A stretch of 64,000 nt of DNA, taken from Opeltia flavorubescens. Taxonomy: Eukaryota; Ascomycota; Lecanoromycetes; Teloschistales; Teloschistaceae. Below the pieces are notes generated by a model that was given only the letters and a program-made list of their open reading frames with translations, did not search any database and was not told the origin of the DNA. Location: contig KE546968.1 in assembly GCA_000442125.1 (NCBI GenBank), positions 1,081,932 to 1,145,931 on the forward strand. The letters run 5' to 3'. Made by a program: the position numbers and the translations under genes. Positions 11,801 through 22,623 of this stretch are shown here, piece by piece. The number at the start of each line of letters is the position of its first letter. Position 1 is the first letter of the stretch.

Positions 11801-14800
11801 CGGAGTAGCCATATCCGAGGTCAAGCAGGGATGAATAGAAGCGGTCCGTATCAACTGAACCCATGTCTGAGACCTCCAGTGGCACAGAATATAGTGCGGC
11901 ATCGTCTGGGGTACCAAATATGATTTTCACCTTTCCGCCTGCCACGAGCTCCATCTCGTCTTCTGACCCTACGCCAGGGGCGTAGCAGGAAAAGTCCGCA
12001 ACAGTGACGGTAGTGCTCTGATTCTGATGGTATTGATTCTGATGGCTGAGAGTCGTCGTGATTGCCGTAAGTGTGACGAGAGTTTCAACGCCAACATTGA
12101 CATCTTCCTCAAAAGCAATGGCTTTTGGAATGACAAGATCGTGAACTTCGTAAAGCTCAACATCTTTGTCGGCTGCGAGGACTTTTGCAGCCTCCAGTGC
12201 CATAGCGACGTAGCCCGCAGCAGGAAAGACGGCTTGGCCTTGCAGCTTATGGCCTTCTAGCCATGGAATCTCCGACACTTTAAGTACATTGGTCCAACGC
12301 AGATCACGCGTGGTAGACTCGGGTGACAGGACACCGAGTAGTTCATGGAAAGCTTGTGTCCGTCCGAGCGCCCTACGAGATCGACGGGATTCATGCCAGT
12401 GAGTTCGCCCGTGGCTCCACTGGTATGATGGCAGACCAACCAACAAACTTGGTTGCAATCCGCTGCCCGACAACAAAGCCTTCTCGTAGGATTCGATGTC
12501 AACAGCTTGAGCACCCAGTTGAGTCCAGATAGAGCCCAGAGCATCGGCAAAGGTCTCGATGGCATTCTGCCCGCGACTGAGAACACCGTGATATGGAAGG
12601 GGTGCTGAACGGACATCCGAGATGTTTTGCGAGGCTGGACCTTTCAGCGCTGGATGAGGTCCTACTTCGAGAGCGAAGTTTAATTCCGGATCGCTCGCAA
12701 CAGCGTTCTTCACGGCATCTGCGAACAGGACCGCGTTCGTCATATTGTCTCTCCAGTAGACGTCCGGTAATCCCTCATTCGCCTCCATTGGATTGACACT
12801 TGGCGACACGCTCGAGAACCATGAACATGAATTATCAGTCTGTACGCGGTCGACTCGAACTCCGCATGCTCGCAAGGCATCGATGTAAGGGTCGCCACAG
12901 GGTAGCATGTGATGAGAGTGATAGGCTGTGTCGACTTTCAAGAGCCTCGCAAACTTCTTCTCGCTATCGAACGCTTTCTTTGCATCGTTGATGGCATCGG
13001 CATCTCCTGACAGAGTCACGCTTGCTGATGAGTTATGGGCAGCAATCGCTATTCTTCCTTTCATCTCTGGCCAATTCACGTGATCCTGAGCGTCTTCCCA
13101 TGATGTTCCAACAGCGAGCATGGCGCCTTTCTGGTCAGTATTGGGATTGCCAGCTTGCCGAGCATACAATCCACGATAGTAAGCGATGCGGAGTGCATCA
13201 GTAGCTGACAGGAAACCAGCAGCGTAAGCAGCACCAATCTCTCCGGAGGAATGGCCCACGACTGCACTGAAGCTAATGCCAGCAATTTTCAGAAGATCAA
13301 CCAGGATGATTTGTATCGCTGTACACAGCGGCTGCGACAACTCAGCTTCTGCGATACGCGAAGTGTCGGCTCCGGCGAGCATTTCATCCCGAAGGCGCCA
13401 TTTTGGACGATCAGAAGGCGGAAGCGAGGTCAGGGAGTCCTCAAGGATTTGGACTTTCCTACGCACGAAGTCTGACGACTGTATCAAATGTCCGCCCATG
13501 GCTGGCCATTGAGCTCCTTGCCCCGTGAAAACACCCAGTATACGCGGAGCCGTAGACTTGATATTGGAGCGGATGCCAAGGGTTGCGTTGTGATTTGTTT
13601 TAAATTCTTCAATCTTGTCGTCAATTTTGGATAAAAGCTTTTCGATGGTGACTGCGGAGAACGCTGCTTTGACAGGGAGATGACTTCTGCGCGAGTGCAG
13701 AGTCCATGCCAGATCAGAAGCGTCGATGTCAGGGGACAATTTCAGATATGTGGAATACGCTTCTAGTTGGGCACTCAGAGAAGCTTCAGAAGTAGCTGAG
13801 AATAGAAATGGTGCAAAAGGTGCGTTCTGCAGTTGGGACTTCGACTTTCTTCCAAGATCCATTGAGGTGGCTTGAGTGTCTCGATATTCCTCGAGGATGG
13901 CATGTGCATTACTGCCGCCAAAACCTGAGTATCATATTAGTCATTGGACCTAGACGCACCAAATGTCCGCAATACGAGTCTCACATACCAAAACTATTGA
14001 CACTCACGCGTCGAGGGACTCCTTCGTGTAATTTCGGCCACGGTGTAAGGGCCGTTGGAACCTGCAAGCCGTGGTAGAAGGGCTCGATCTTGGGATTCAA
14101 GCGATTGAATAGGAGATTCGGAGGTATAGAACCTTTCTGGATGATCGCGGAACCTTTGAGGAGGCCTGCCAGACCGGCAGCGCCCTCAGTATGGCCAATA
14201 ACAGTCTTGATTGATCCTACATAAAGAGGAGTCTTGTCACTTCCTTCTTGGCCAAAACACTCGTGTATTGCAGCAGCTTCCTTTGGATCGCCTGTTTGCG
14301 TTCCCGTTCCGTGCGCTTCGAAGTATTGTGGACGGTCACGGGGCTCCTCTAGATTTAGGCCTGCCTTTGCGTAGGTCTGGCGGATGAGCGCTGCTTGGGC
14401 TTCGGAGCTAGGCACTGTTAAGCCAGCCGAATGGCCGTCCTGGTTGGCTCCAGTCCCGCGAATCAAGCATTCGATATGATCGCCATCAGCAATAGCATCG
14501 CTCAATCTCTTCATGACAATAGCTGCTACACCTTCGCCTCGAGCGTAACCATCCGCGTCTGCATCCCACATACGTGAGCGGCCTGTAGGGGAAAGCATCT
14601 TGAGTTTGCTCTCAAAAACAAACACCTCTATACATCGAATTAGCCGAATACGAAAAATGCAAGTTTCACTGCTTAAACAAAGACGCACCTGGCCCAAGGA
14701 TTGCCTGAGCGCCACAAGCTACCGCAACACGCGATTCACCGGTTCGTAATGCCTGTGCGCCTTGATGCACCGCGATCAAGCTCGACGAACAGGCAGTCTC

Positions 14801-15325
14801 GATCGTCATACTGGGGCCGTGCCAATCAAAAAAGTATGACAGCCGGTTAGATATGATTGCTCGGTTTGTCCCTGTCGCGAGATATGTCGGGATGGTGCTC
14901 AGGTCACGTAAGAGAGTGTCATGGTAGTCAACATTCATCGTCCCCACGTAGACGGCCGTGTCGGATCCTCGGAGCTTTTCCAGCGGGTGACCGCCCGACT
15001 CGAGGGCCTCATATACCGTTTCTAAGAGCAAACGCTGTTGTGGATCAATCGAATCGGCCTCATTGGGGCTGATATTGAAGAAGGCCGCATCAAAGACCCG
15101 CAGGTCTTCTTGCAGCAGGTATGATTGTCTGACGTTGGTTGTGCCATGATGGCTGCCGTTGGCATGATAGTGCCCAAGTGAATTGAATCGATCTTGCGGA
15201 ATCTCTTGAGATACATCCCGAGGGCTTTCGATCAGCTTCCACAATGCTGAGGGCGAACTTGCACCTCCGGGGAAGCGGCAGCCGCTACCCACAATAGCAA
15301 TGGGTTCCGATTGTCGAGAAATCAT
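2805..15325 (-). CDS. Hybrid polyketide synthase-nonribosomal peptide synthetase
   Basis: Inferred exons (complement): 2805-5710, 5767-7614, 7680-8401, 8470-10750, 10815-11035, 11092-13924, 13989-14627, 14689-15325; 4,028 residues. Domain order with rough positions: KS (TACSSS, Cys about 179; [14 protein letters not shown]), AT (GHSSGE, about 650), DH ([10 protein letters not shown], about 980), C-methyltransferase ([11 protein letters not shown], about 1443), a decayed ER-like/structural stretch (about 1650-2100), KR (GLTGDLG about 2147, catalytic Tyr about 2294), ACP (GVDSL, about 2471), C (HHILMDG, about 2750), A ([11 protein letters not shown] about 3224, SYGPTE), PCP (GGNSL, about 3635) and a terminal SDR-type release domain (about 3715-4028). 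This is the layout of fungal tetramic-acid and pyridone synthetases: one amino acid is condensed onto a methylated polyketide. No working ER is visible, so enoyl reduction would need a separate enzyme. The start at 15325 sits just before the KS motif [15 protein letters not shown]; an ATG at 15382 is the alternative. Odd residues in A and in the release domain are described in the findings. Confidence 0.93.
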
Positions 15326-15727
15326 CTTCTGCCAATTATCTGGAATGGCTACGTGTGCAATTAAAGACGTCGGTAGGAACAACTAAGAATACAATAATGG
15401 AGTCTATGTCTAGAACAAACGACTCACCGTATTTACAAACTTTCTATTCTATTGCAACCTCAGAAACCCGTCTCATTCAGCCAGTACTTACGAGGTGCCT
15501 AGCCTGGATATAAGATTTCGGAATTCATCGCCATTGACCTAAATTCCCTTGCATGCCGCCTTTAGAGCCACATAATATCGAGTGCTACTACGGTGCAGCC
15601 ACTGCATCGGAAGGCACGTAGTAATCCAGACTGCTAGATGTTCGGGCATCCTGCCCCCCAACACATGAGCGAGGAACAGATATTGGTTTGATGATCCGCA
15701 TGGGCGACCCGGTGCCGAATTAAATCA

Positions 15728-15739
15728 CCGAAGATTCGG
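15728..15739. promoter_or_regulatory. CCG-N6-CGG palindromic zinc-cluster-type site
   Basis: The sequence CCGAAGATTCGG is an inverted repeat (CCGAA/TTCGG) with CGG triplets facing outward across six bases. Zn2Cys6 dimers bind CGG triplets at fixed spacing. It lies in the divergent promoter of the cluster, next to another CCGAAT at 15715. Confidence 0.4.
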
Positions 15740-15961
15740 ACGCAGGGGATAGTTGTCCACGTTGACTGAAACGCCTCTCTCGAACCTTGATCAGGGCCAA
15801 TCTGCAGCGGTTGGAGTAAAGACCCCTCTGCATTATCTTTGCCTACCAAGAGACCCATTTTCAATGTGCAATTCTCCGAGTCCACGCAGACTCAGGTTTG
15901 GTTGAGACTTGATCTACAACATGAGGTCGGCTCGTCGGGTACCTGGCGGATAGCCGCCAAG

Positions 15962-15994
15962 ATTCGGCTCATCCTTATAAGGCTATAGCCGAAT
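15962..15994. promoter_or_regulatory. Inverted repeat ATTCGGCT...AGCCGAAT
   Basis: Two perfect 8-bp arms (15962-15969 and 15987-15994) flank a 17-bp centre that contains TTATAAGG. The same 8-mer recurs at 14642-14649 (first PKS intron), 14425-14432 (PKS exon) and 18398-18405 (upstream of the regulator). It is a candidate operator for the cluster regulator; binding is inferred. Confidence 0.4.
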
Positions 15995-16542
15995 TATTCC
16001 GTCAATCGAGCAACCACTGCAACCTACTTCTCTTCTCACGCCTGAATCGTCTTGTTGGTCCAGCTCTTCCTCTTGACATCGAGCACCCCCAACAAGCAGG
16101 ATCCCAGCATCAATAATATAACAGCAAGATATACTCGGCTCCTCGCGTCACAGAGAGAAATCAGAAGCTGCAGAGCTTTGCCATCTGCAAGATCGACCTC
16201 ATCAGCTACGCTTGGTGGCAGATCATGCATGCTTTCGGTTGATACTACCTTTACCCATAATATCGACCCCATCTCTCTGGCATGTCCTGCTGCTCTCGAT
16301 CCGTAGCTATCCGACACGGGGCTCCCATACGGAACACCACGTGTTCGGTCATTAATGACGTGGTCTGGATGATCACTTTAGAGCCCAGGTATCGTTCATA
16401 TACTCCTGTGTTTTTCCAGCCTTGTGCTACCGTATACAAATCTAGACGTCATTGTGCGTATCGATGAACAGATCAGTACGGTTTCCCAGCAGTTTTACCG
16501 AATATGACGTCGAAAATCACCGAAGTTGTACTCTAAGAATCA

Positions 16543-16557
16543 CCGAGCTCTACTCGG
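16543..16557. promoter_or_regulatory. Inverted repeat CCGAG-N5-CTCGG
   Basis: CCGAG and CTCGG are separated by five bases, 270 bp upstream of the dioxygenase ATG. A related CACCGAAG copy lies at about 16517. It is compatible with a zinc-cluster dimer site. Confidence 0.3.
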
Positions 16558-16826
16558 ACATTTCATTCTCCTCACAGTTCCGATCCAATCGTATGTCGTG
16601 ACAAAGACTCACTGTCCCAGTATTTCGAAGGGCTGGGGTTTTTATCCGGTTGCAAATAAGACCACGAAGCGCCATGACCTGCGTCACCGTGCAGGAGGAA
16701 GTGGTGCGCAACAAAAATACTGCAGCGAGACTTACACTTTTCTACTCGGTCCTTGCTCCCATCATACTTTTCTCATTTCGCAGTTGCCTATGATTCTATC
16801 GCTCGCTGGTTGAAAACCAAATCAAA

Positions 16827-17860
16827 ATGACGACAGACGATTTTGTCCTCCCAGTCATTGACTTTACTGGTTACTTCAATCCAGAAACGGATAAAGAAAA
16901 GCAGCGAGTCATCGCGGAGGTACGGGACGCTTGTGCTAAGTATGGATTTTTCGCGGTTAAAGGCCACGGCGTGCCACTGAAGTCACAACAACAATTGCTC
17001 CAGAGCATCGGCAAATTGTTCAGTTTGCCCAAAGAGGAGAAGATGAAGCTGTCGTACATGAAGAACCCATGCCGCAGAGGGTATGAAGCATCTGGTGATT
17101 CGATGCGTGACGGAGACGCCCTGCCCGACTCGAAAGAAGTACTGTTACCCAGCCTACGAAAGACTATAGTGCTCGGGCTTGACCTCAATGCTGATGACAG
17201 TACTAGGCCTTTTACATTGGCCGAGAAGAAGCCCGTGTAGAGCCTCCAGGCTTTCACGGCCCGAACCTCTGGCCAGACCTCCCCGAGGATGAGTTTCGCA
17301 CCCCGGTGTGGGACTATTACCAAAAGACATCAATGCTCGGTACGACCATTTGGGAAATTCTTCTTCAAGGCCTTGGGTATTCTCCGGACATGTTGGAAGT
17401 ATTCGCCAAAAGGCCCATGGTGCCGATGAAAATGATTCGCTACCCTCCTGGCAACGTAACACAACCGGGTCAATTTGGCGTCGGCCCCCACACCGATTTT
17501 GGCGGAGTCACGGTCTTGCTTCAGCAGCCTGGTAAGGAGGGCCTGGAAGTCTGGTATGAACCGAGGGATGAATGGCTCCCAGTCCCAGCTGACGAGGATA
17601 TCTATGTTATCAATTGTGGGAACATGATTCAAACATGGTCCGGGGGAAGATACAAAAGTGCAAAGCATAGGGTCATTAATAAGGGAAATACCGAGAGGCT
17701 TTCGTGCGCCACGTTCTGGCATGGCGATGTCGATGCGACGAATCCCTTGAACCCGGAGGATCCGAGCAAGGATACCATTGGGCAACTTCTGTTCAAACGT
17801 TTCAGTAACCAGTTTACCCTCCCAAAAGAGATGTCTACTGGTCCCACAGCGGTCCATTAG
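16827..17860 (+). CDS. 2-oxoglutarate/Fe(II)-dependent dioxygenase, isopenicillin-N-synthase-like
   Basis: Exons 16827-17138 and 17207-17860; 321 residues, normal for the family. The intron is inferred because reading on from GAA at 17138 gives a stop, while joining to 17207 restores the family segment KEAFYIGRE...GPNLWP. The N-terminal half matches the DIOX_N domain (VIDFTGY, YGFFAVKGHGVP). The C-terminal half is the 2OG-Fe(II) oxygenase fold with iron ligands His199 and Asp201 (PHTDFGG) and His258 (KHRVIN), and the 2-oxoglutarate anchor Arg268 (RLS). All key residues are intact. Such enzymes hydroxylate, desaturate or cyclise small molecules in the cytosol. Divergent placement beside the PKS-NRPS suggests it tailors the product; the exact reaction cannot be read from sequence. 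Confidence 0.88.
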
Positions 17861-19130
17861 GGCCCCCTGCTACGTCATCCGTCTATCGAGGATTGAACAA
17901 GACGGTCGAATGAGTGCTTATCAGGGGTTGACTTGTAGCATCGCCAATATGAAGCGTTGCCGAGAATAGCGAGATAAGGAGCAAGTAGAAAGTTAGAATC
18001 ACATTGCAGAGATCTAGCGCCTAGCAAATTTGATATCAGTGATTCAGTAGCGGTGTCGAGTCGGCCAGCATTCAACCAGCTGTTGGTGCACATAATGCCA
18101 ATACCGAAGATTTAATGAAGCAGTGTTTCCCGAGATTGCCAAATCTTTACAACAAATTAGAGATACGCTTTTTCTTTCCATCGCGGAAAGAGTATGGAGA
18201 CGCAGAGTGGGACGTGGGGAGATTCCTTAGGAAGGCCAGCTTGACCATATCGCTGCTGCCTATCACCTGGCAGTTGCCGTTGTCACTACGCAGCTTTGAT
18301 ATCTTCCCTGCCAGTCTCTTAGCTCTTCGCTAATCCTACAAGTACCGGTCTAGGAGCTTCCCAGTTCCCAGGCCGACCGGGTAGCCCGTCCAGAGCAATT
18401 CGGCTGAGTAGATCGTCAAAGCTTACAGCACTCAAGCCTCTCGCTATGAAATCAAGCATTCCGCTAGGAAGTGACTTGCATGAATAAGCTTACTGGACTC
18501 ATCCTCCAAAGACGCAATTGGACTATCCGTGTCTAGCCCGGAGTTGGATCTTTGCGCGCCGCGTGCGGAATCGATCCGTCAAACCTCTCGTCCTCTGTCA
18601 GAGCACACCTTTGACGGTCTGATAACGGCTCAAGAGCGCCATCTCACATCCTTCGGACCACCTCGTTGAAGACGGCCCGCGTGTGCCTGATGATGCAGGA
18701 CACATTCCCCAGATGATTGGACCACGCCGCATCCTGGACCCCAACCCTTCCTACCAACAATGCAATATTTGCTGACCACCACAGCCATCCGGACAACGAA
18801 TTGCATCCATCTCTGTTAGTGATCGAGGTGGCACAATCTACAGATAATCATCCTGGCAACCATTCTCCACCGTCTCCGACAAGACGCCGTCCTGACAATG
18901 GCGCGACCATGGTAGGCACAGGACGAGCGCATTAGCCTGGGGTTATCTCGCCTATTCAGCTCTATGCCATGTAACCTAGGAAAAAAGGATGTTTAGGATC
19001 AGGAGCGTTGCGGCTGGAATTTCCGACCGTTCTTTGGGTATACCATGCGCGTGTTAAATCACTCAGTTCGTCTCCAGTATTTTATATCGCCATCTTCCTA
19101 CTCTCACAAACTTGTGATGACCTGCATCCG
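17861..19130. other. Intergenic upstream of the regulator gene
   Basis: About 1.27 kb without a recognisable gene. One copy of ATTCGGCT occurs at 18398-18405, shared with the PKS/dioxygenase promoter. Short frames have no motifs. Confidence 0.5.
18398..18405. promoter_or_regulatory. ATTCGGCT copy upstream of the zinc-cluster gene
   Basis: Exact match to the arms of the inverted repeat in the divergent promoter, about 730 bp before the regulator start. It could allow autoregulation; inferred only from the shared 8-mer. Confidence 0.3.
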
Positions 19131-20708
19131 ATGGAAATCACCCTGAATACGGCAACGCCATCCAAGAAGCGCTTATCATGTGACCGATGCCATGGCCAGA
19201 AATTACGATGCATACGCCCTAGCCTCAGCGACAGTAATGCATGCAACAGGTGTCTCCGACAGGGTGCACAATGCGTATACAGCTCCAGCCTACCCAAGGG
19301 CCGCCCTAATACCTATCGTCTATCCAATGCGTCTACTGCAACTTTCACTTCGTCCGCAGTCACGCCTGTTTCACCGCGGCTGCGTCATCGACGCCGATCC
19401 AATTCACAAACCACGCTCGCTCCTACCGATGCTACTACCAATTTGACAATGAGCGAGGACGCAAGTCTAAATGGCTCGATCGATACTTCCGAGACCATAT
19501 CTGTACCCGCGGCATTGAGTCCATGGCCTAGCCTAGACCACTCGGACTGGAGGAATCTTCAACTAGGGTGGAGCGAGCAGGACTGGGATCTGTGGAACTC
19601 TGATCTGCATACCCTTCCCAATCATCAGCATAGTACCCGATCCATACTCTCCAATGCCATCCCTCATTCTCTCGATTGGGATTCTACAAGAAAAAGCAAC
19701 GGGATCTGTGATGCTCAAGAAACATCCTCATCATCGACCTATTCCCACAGACAAGATTACAGTCTGGAGGATGAACTTTCCCAATGCAATAGCAAAAGCA
19801 CAAACAGTCGTAAACGCCGATCGGAAATTAGCATCGCGCGATTAGCCCATTTGAGCACACGTCTATACCCCCTCCATCGATCCAGCTGTACTCTTGCTGA
19901 GACTGCTCGATCCCCAAGTCAAGCAGAAACCTACAGACAAGCCGGCCATAATACACTGATCAGTGATGCTGCCTTCAAATCAATGGCTACATGGCTCGTT
20001 CATGTTTCCTCTAATATGAGATTACCATCCCAGAACGAGCGGCGAGACCTTGCCTCGAACTTAACATCGACAGGTGACACATTGCACGAAGTTTTCTCTG
20101 CGTCGCACCAGTTCTTGGAAACCTTACGATTTCTACAGCTGGATGCAGTAAGTACGACCTCGACCCTGACTCGAACCCTGTCCACATCCACCCAAGCGTC
20201 TGCTGGCGGATCGCATCCGGACTTCTGGGCTAGCATCACCCCGGAATCTACGTCCTCGATCCCCTCTTCTGCCCAGAATTCTTCGAGCCTCGATCAACAA
20301 CAAGTACCGTCGGACCACGATCCCTCATCAGACCAATACTCTGAAACCATCGTCCGTCATCTCATCATTGCATGTCATACTTTGCTCCTTAATATTTATA
20401 CCGCAGTTCTCGCCGCCCTACAGCATGATGCAGATCAGGGACTTGCCCGTGCCCTCAACCATGATGATTATGTAGAAGCTGCAGCCTTAGCCGACATCCG
20501 AATAGTCATGGCGGTGCAGCTCTGTTCTTACCTTGTGGAGCGCCAATTCCAAGCCGTTGACTTACACCTGTCGCCCCGACTTACGACACAGACTTTGCAG
20601 CAACCTAGCCCACCACTATCGACAATTGCTGAACCGTCGGTCGTGGATGAGCTAAAGATAGAGGTCCAGCAGCGAATGGTACGACTTCGACAAACACTGC
20701 GTCTTTGA
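19131..20708 (+). CDS. Zn(II)2Cys6 transcription factor, probable cluster regulator
   Basis: 525 residues from the ATG at 19131, which puts the zinc cluster near the N-terminus as usual; an upstream in-frame ATG at 19008 would add 41 residues. Cysteines 17, 20, 27, 38, 41 and 48 form C-x2-C-x6-C-x10-C-x2-C-x6-C, preceded by basic SKKR. The C-terminal half (about 400-490) is helical with Leu/Ala-rich segments, similar in layout to AflR-type cluster regulators; the middle is Ser/Thr-rich. No fungal_trans signature was recognised. It probably acts in the nucleus as a dimer on CGG triplets. Its position just beyond the dioxygenase, and shared DNA elements, suggest it controls the PKS-NRPS cluster. 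Confidence 0.85.
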   Translation: MEITLNTATPSKKRLSCDRCHGQKLRCIRPSLSDSNACNRCLRQGAQCVYSSSLPKGRPNTYRLSNASTATFTSSAVTPVSPRLRHRRRSNSQTTLAPTDATTNLTMSEDASLNGSIDTSETISVPAALSPWPSLDHSDWRNLQLGWSEQDWDLWNSDLHTLPNHQHSTRSILSNAIPHSLDWDSTRKSNGICDAQETSSSSTYSHRQDYSLEDELSQCNSKSTNSRKRRSEISIARLAHLSTRLYPLHRSSCTLAETARSPSQAETYRQAGHNTLISDAAFKSMATWLVHVSSNMRLPSQNERRDLASNLTSTGDTLHEVFSASHQFLETLRFLQLDAVSTTSTLTRTLSTSTQASAGGSHPDFWASITPESTSSIPSSAQNSSSLDQQQVPSDHDPSSDQYSETIVRHLIIACHTLLLNIYTAVLAALQHDADQGLARALNHDDYVEAAALADIRIVMAVQLCSYLVERQFQAVDLHLSPRLTTQTLQQPSPPLSTIAEPSVVDELKIEVQQRMVRLRQTLRL

Positions 20709-21569
20709 CTATTGGTTGGGTTCGTTGGCAAGGGCCCGGAATTTTCATCTACGAATATAGATCCGCGCGGTAATTAGATAGACCACGAACGTAAATTGGA
20801 ACAAAATCAGTGATAAAGATCAACCGCAGAGCCGTTTTGAAGCCTTTGGTCGCAAGACAAAATTCTAGGTTCCCCTTCTCGTCGCTCTCAACCTCTCTTT
20901 ATATCTGGCAAGGCAGGCCTGACCCTGTTATATTGCTAGAAGCTGAGCATGCCTAAGTCAACTTTCACTACCTTTCTCATCAAGTATGACGCTACAGCGG
21001 TTTCACTGCTACACCCAAAATAACACCACCTATCTCGGTCGCTCACGGGCCATGGAGCCATAGGACGATGCTATGGGCTTCAGGAATTTATTGGGCTTAG
21101 GACATCACAATACATGCATTGGAAAGAAATTAACATCGTAGACATATTTACATATGTGAAGATCGGAACTGGTTTGTGTCAGTATCAACGTAGAGCAGCT
21201 CTTGAATATAGCGCGAGAAGACCCGGATCCAATTTTGAGAGCGTGGATTGGCGATACGATGAGGGCAAAAAAGAGAACATACTATTAATAATGCGAGTTT
21301 GCTTGTATAATATAGGTAGTTTAACCTGTAAAGAAGAGGAATATGACTGATTTTAACACATATTCCTAACATTGTGCATCCTTCAACAGGATCCACAGAT
21401 TTGTCCTGTTCATCTCAACGTACATGAAACCGCTCATTACTTCTTGCCGTGATGTTATGATCTTCTACTCGGTAGCATTGTCGCCAACACAATAAAGCTC
21501 CCGCAAGGGCGAGATCCAACAATTTTTATAAACGTCATATAATTTGATTTCATCGAAAAGAAATTGTCA
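20709..21569. other. Intergenic, no supported gene
   Basis: About 860 bp between the regulator gene and the tRNA gene. The part beyond about 21100 is AT-rich. No coding or RNA feature was recognised. Confidence 0.5.
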
Positions 21570-21652
21570 GGTTTCGTAGTGTAGTGGCTATCACATTGGA
21601 TTTTGATTGAAACAAATTTCCAACAACCTGAGTTCGAATCTCGGCGAGACCT
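21570..21652 (+). tRNA. tRNA-Gln (anticodon UUG) with intron
   Basis: The acceptor stem GGTTTCG pairs with CGAGACC (one G-T). The D arm has GTG/CAC with AGTGGC in the loop. The anticodon stem TTGGA pairs with TCCAA. The T arm is CTGAG-TTCGAAT-CTCGG, and the discriminator base is T. The anticodon loop is extended by 11 nt directly after TTTTGA, the position of eukaryotic tRNA introns (37/38); removing it leaves a 7-nt loop with anticodon TTG. Internal A box (TAGTGTAGTGGC) and B box (AGTTCGAATCT) are present. A run of five T follows at 21656-21660 as Pol III terminator. The mature length is 72 nt. Confidence 0.92.
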
Positions 21653-21655
21653 AGA

Positions 21656-21660
21656 TTTTT
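21656..21660 (+). terminator. RNA polymerase III T-run terminator
   Basis: Five consecutive T lie four bases after the tRNA-Gln 3' end, the normal Pol III stop signal. Confidence 0.7.
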
Positions 21661-22623
21661 GGTCTACATTTGTTTTTTGTCGTATTGGAGGCTGTTCATC
21701 ATACATCACGTTATTACTTTTGACATACTCTTTCACTTCGGATATTGGGTTTTGCTATGATGGTGGTCGCTTACAGTGTAGGTTTGGTCAAGAGGGGTAT
21801 TGTGGCAAAGAACCTAATTAAATGTCTCGTGTGTATGCTAGCGCAAAGCATCCTACTAACTTGAATTACCTGCTCGGCGAATATAGCCATATGTATGTTG
21901 GCGGATGGTTACCCAGCTGTTCCTTCGTATCAACGAAAAGTTGATTGCTAATAGCCCAGTGGCTTCCCTCTTCGGCTACATGGAACACACGTTCCCTTGA
22001 AGATGGTGCAGGCTACAGTGATGACCTTACACCATTCTCTTTAATTCCTGAACTCGAAAATTTATGCTCCTTTGCGGATGTTAGATCTCTGCATCTGTGT
22101 CAATGCCCAATTTTTGCTTTATCAGACCGTCAGAGGTCTAAGACCAGCTTCAAAATGCTGTGTTGAGGTTGTCAAAATTAAATCTTTGACGAAGAGACGT
22201 ATTTCACAATGAACGAGATGCTGGAGCTACTACATCTATGGCCGAAAACAAGCAGCGATGTCGCTTGCCAGACATCAGCAATAAAGAACCTTGGGTAGTT
22301 ATAGCTCGACATCGGGTGGGTTTTGGTCGGAGCATGGAAAGCTCGGAGGAATAGAACGAAGGGCATACAGCTACATATGAAAAAGGCGTATGTATAGTAG
22401 GAAGCCGTAAAATAAGAGATCACAGTTCCATGATTCATACAAGACTGTACTTTTTGATGTGAAGGCTTCTACAGGAATGCTCGCGTTGTTTTATGCACTG
22501 TGTGATGCTGTCACTACTACCATTTCGATTCCAAAGCAAAGTCCATGGAGTTTCAATGGACGAACTAGATTTAAACTCAAGGGTTTCTTCACAAATCGCC
22601 CCGACTTCTTAATGCTTCTCACA
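21661..22623. other. Intergenic, no supported gene
   Basis: About 960 bp of moderately AT-rich sequence between the tRNA and the 3' end of the metalloprotease gene. Short frames lack motifs. Confidence 0.5.

Larger units (their letters stand above)
15326..16826. promoter_or_regulatory. Divergent promoter region of PKS-NRPS and dioxygenase
   Basis: A 1.5 kb non-coding stretch between two divergently transcribed genes of the cluster. CCGAA/TTCGG elements recur, for example near 15517, 15641, 15715, 15728, 15962, 15988, 16498 and 16517. Several are arranged as inverted repeats, the usual form of Zn2Cys6 target sites. A TTATAAGG box lies at about 15976. No gene was supported in either direction; short frames here lack motifs. 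Regulation by the nearby zinc-cluster protein is inference. Confidence 0.55.

Noticed and set aside
2805-15382. The PKS-NRPS appears as several separate open frames, which could suggest a broken gene or several genes
   Set aside because: Each gap carries GT...AG signals of 56-68 nt and the joins rebuild conserved motifs ([43 protein letters not shown]). The spliced length is a multiple of three, so one intact multi-exon gene is the simpler reading.
19008-19130. Earlier ATG for the zinc-cluster regulator
   Set aside because: It would add 41 mostly hydrophobic residues before the zinc cluster, unlike the family; the ATG at 19131 places the cluster at residues 17-48.
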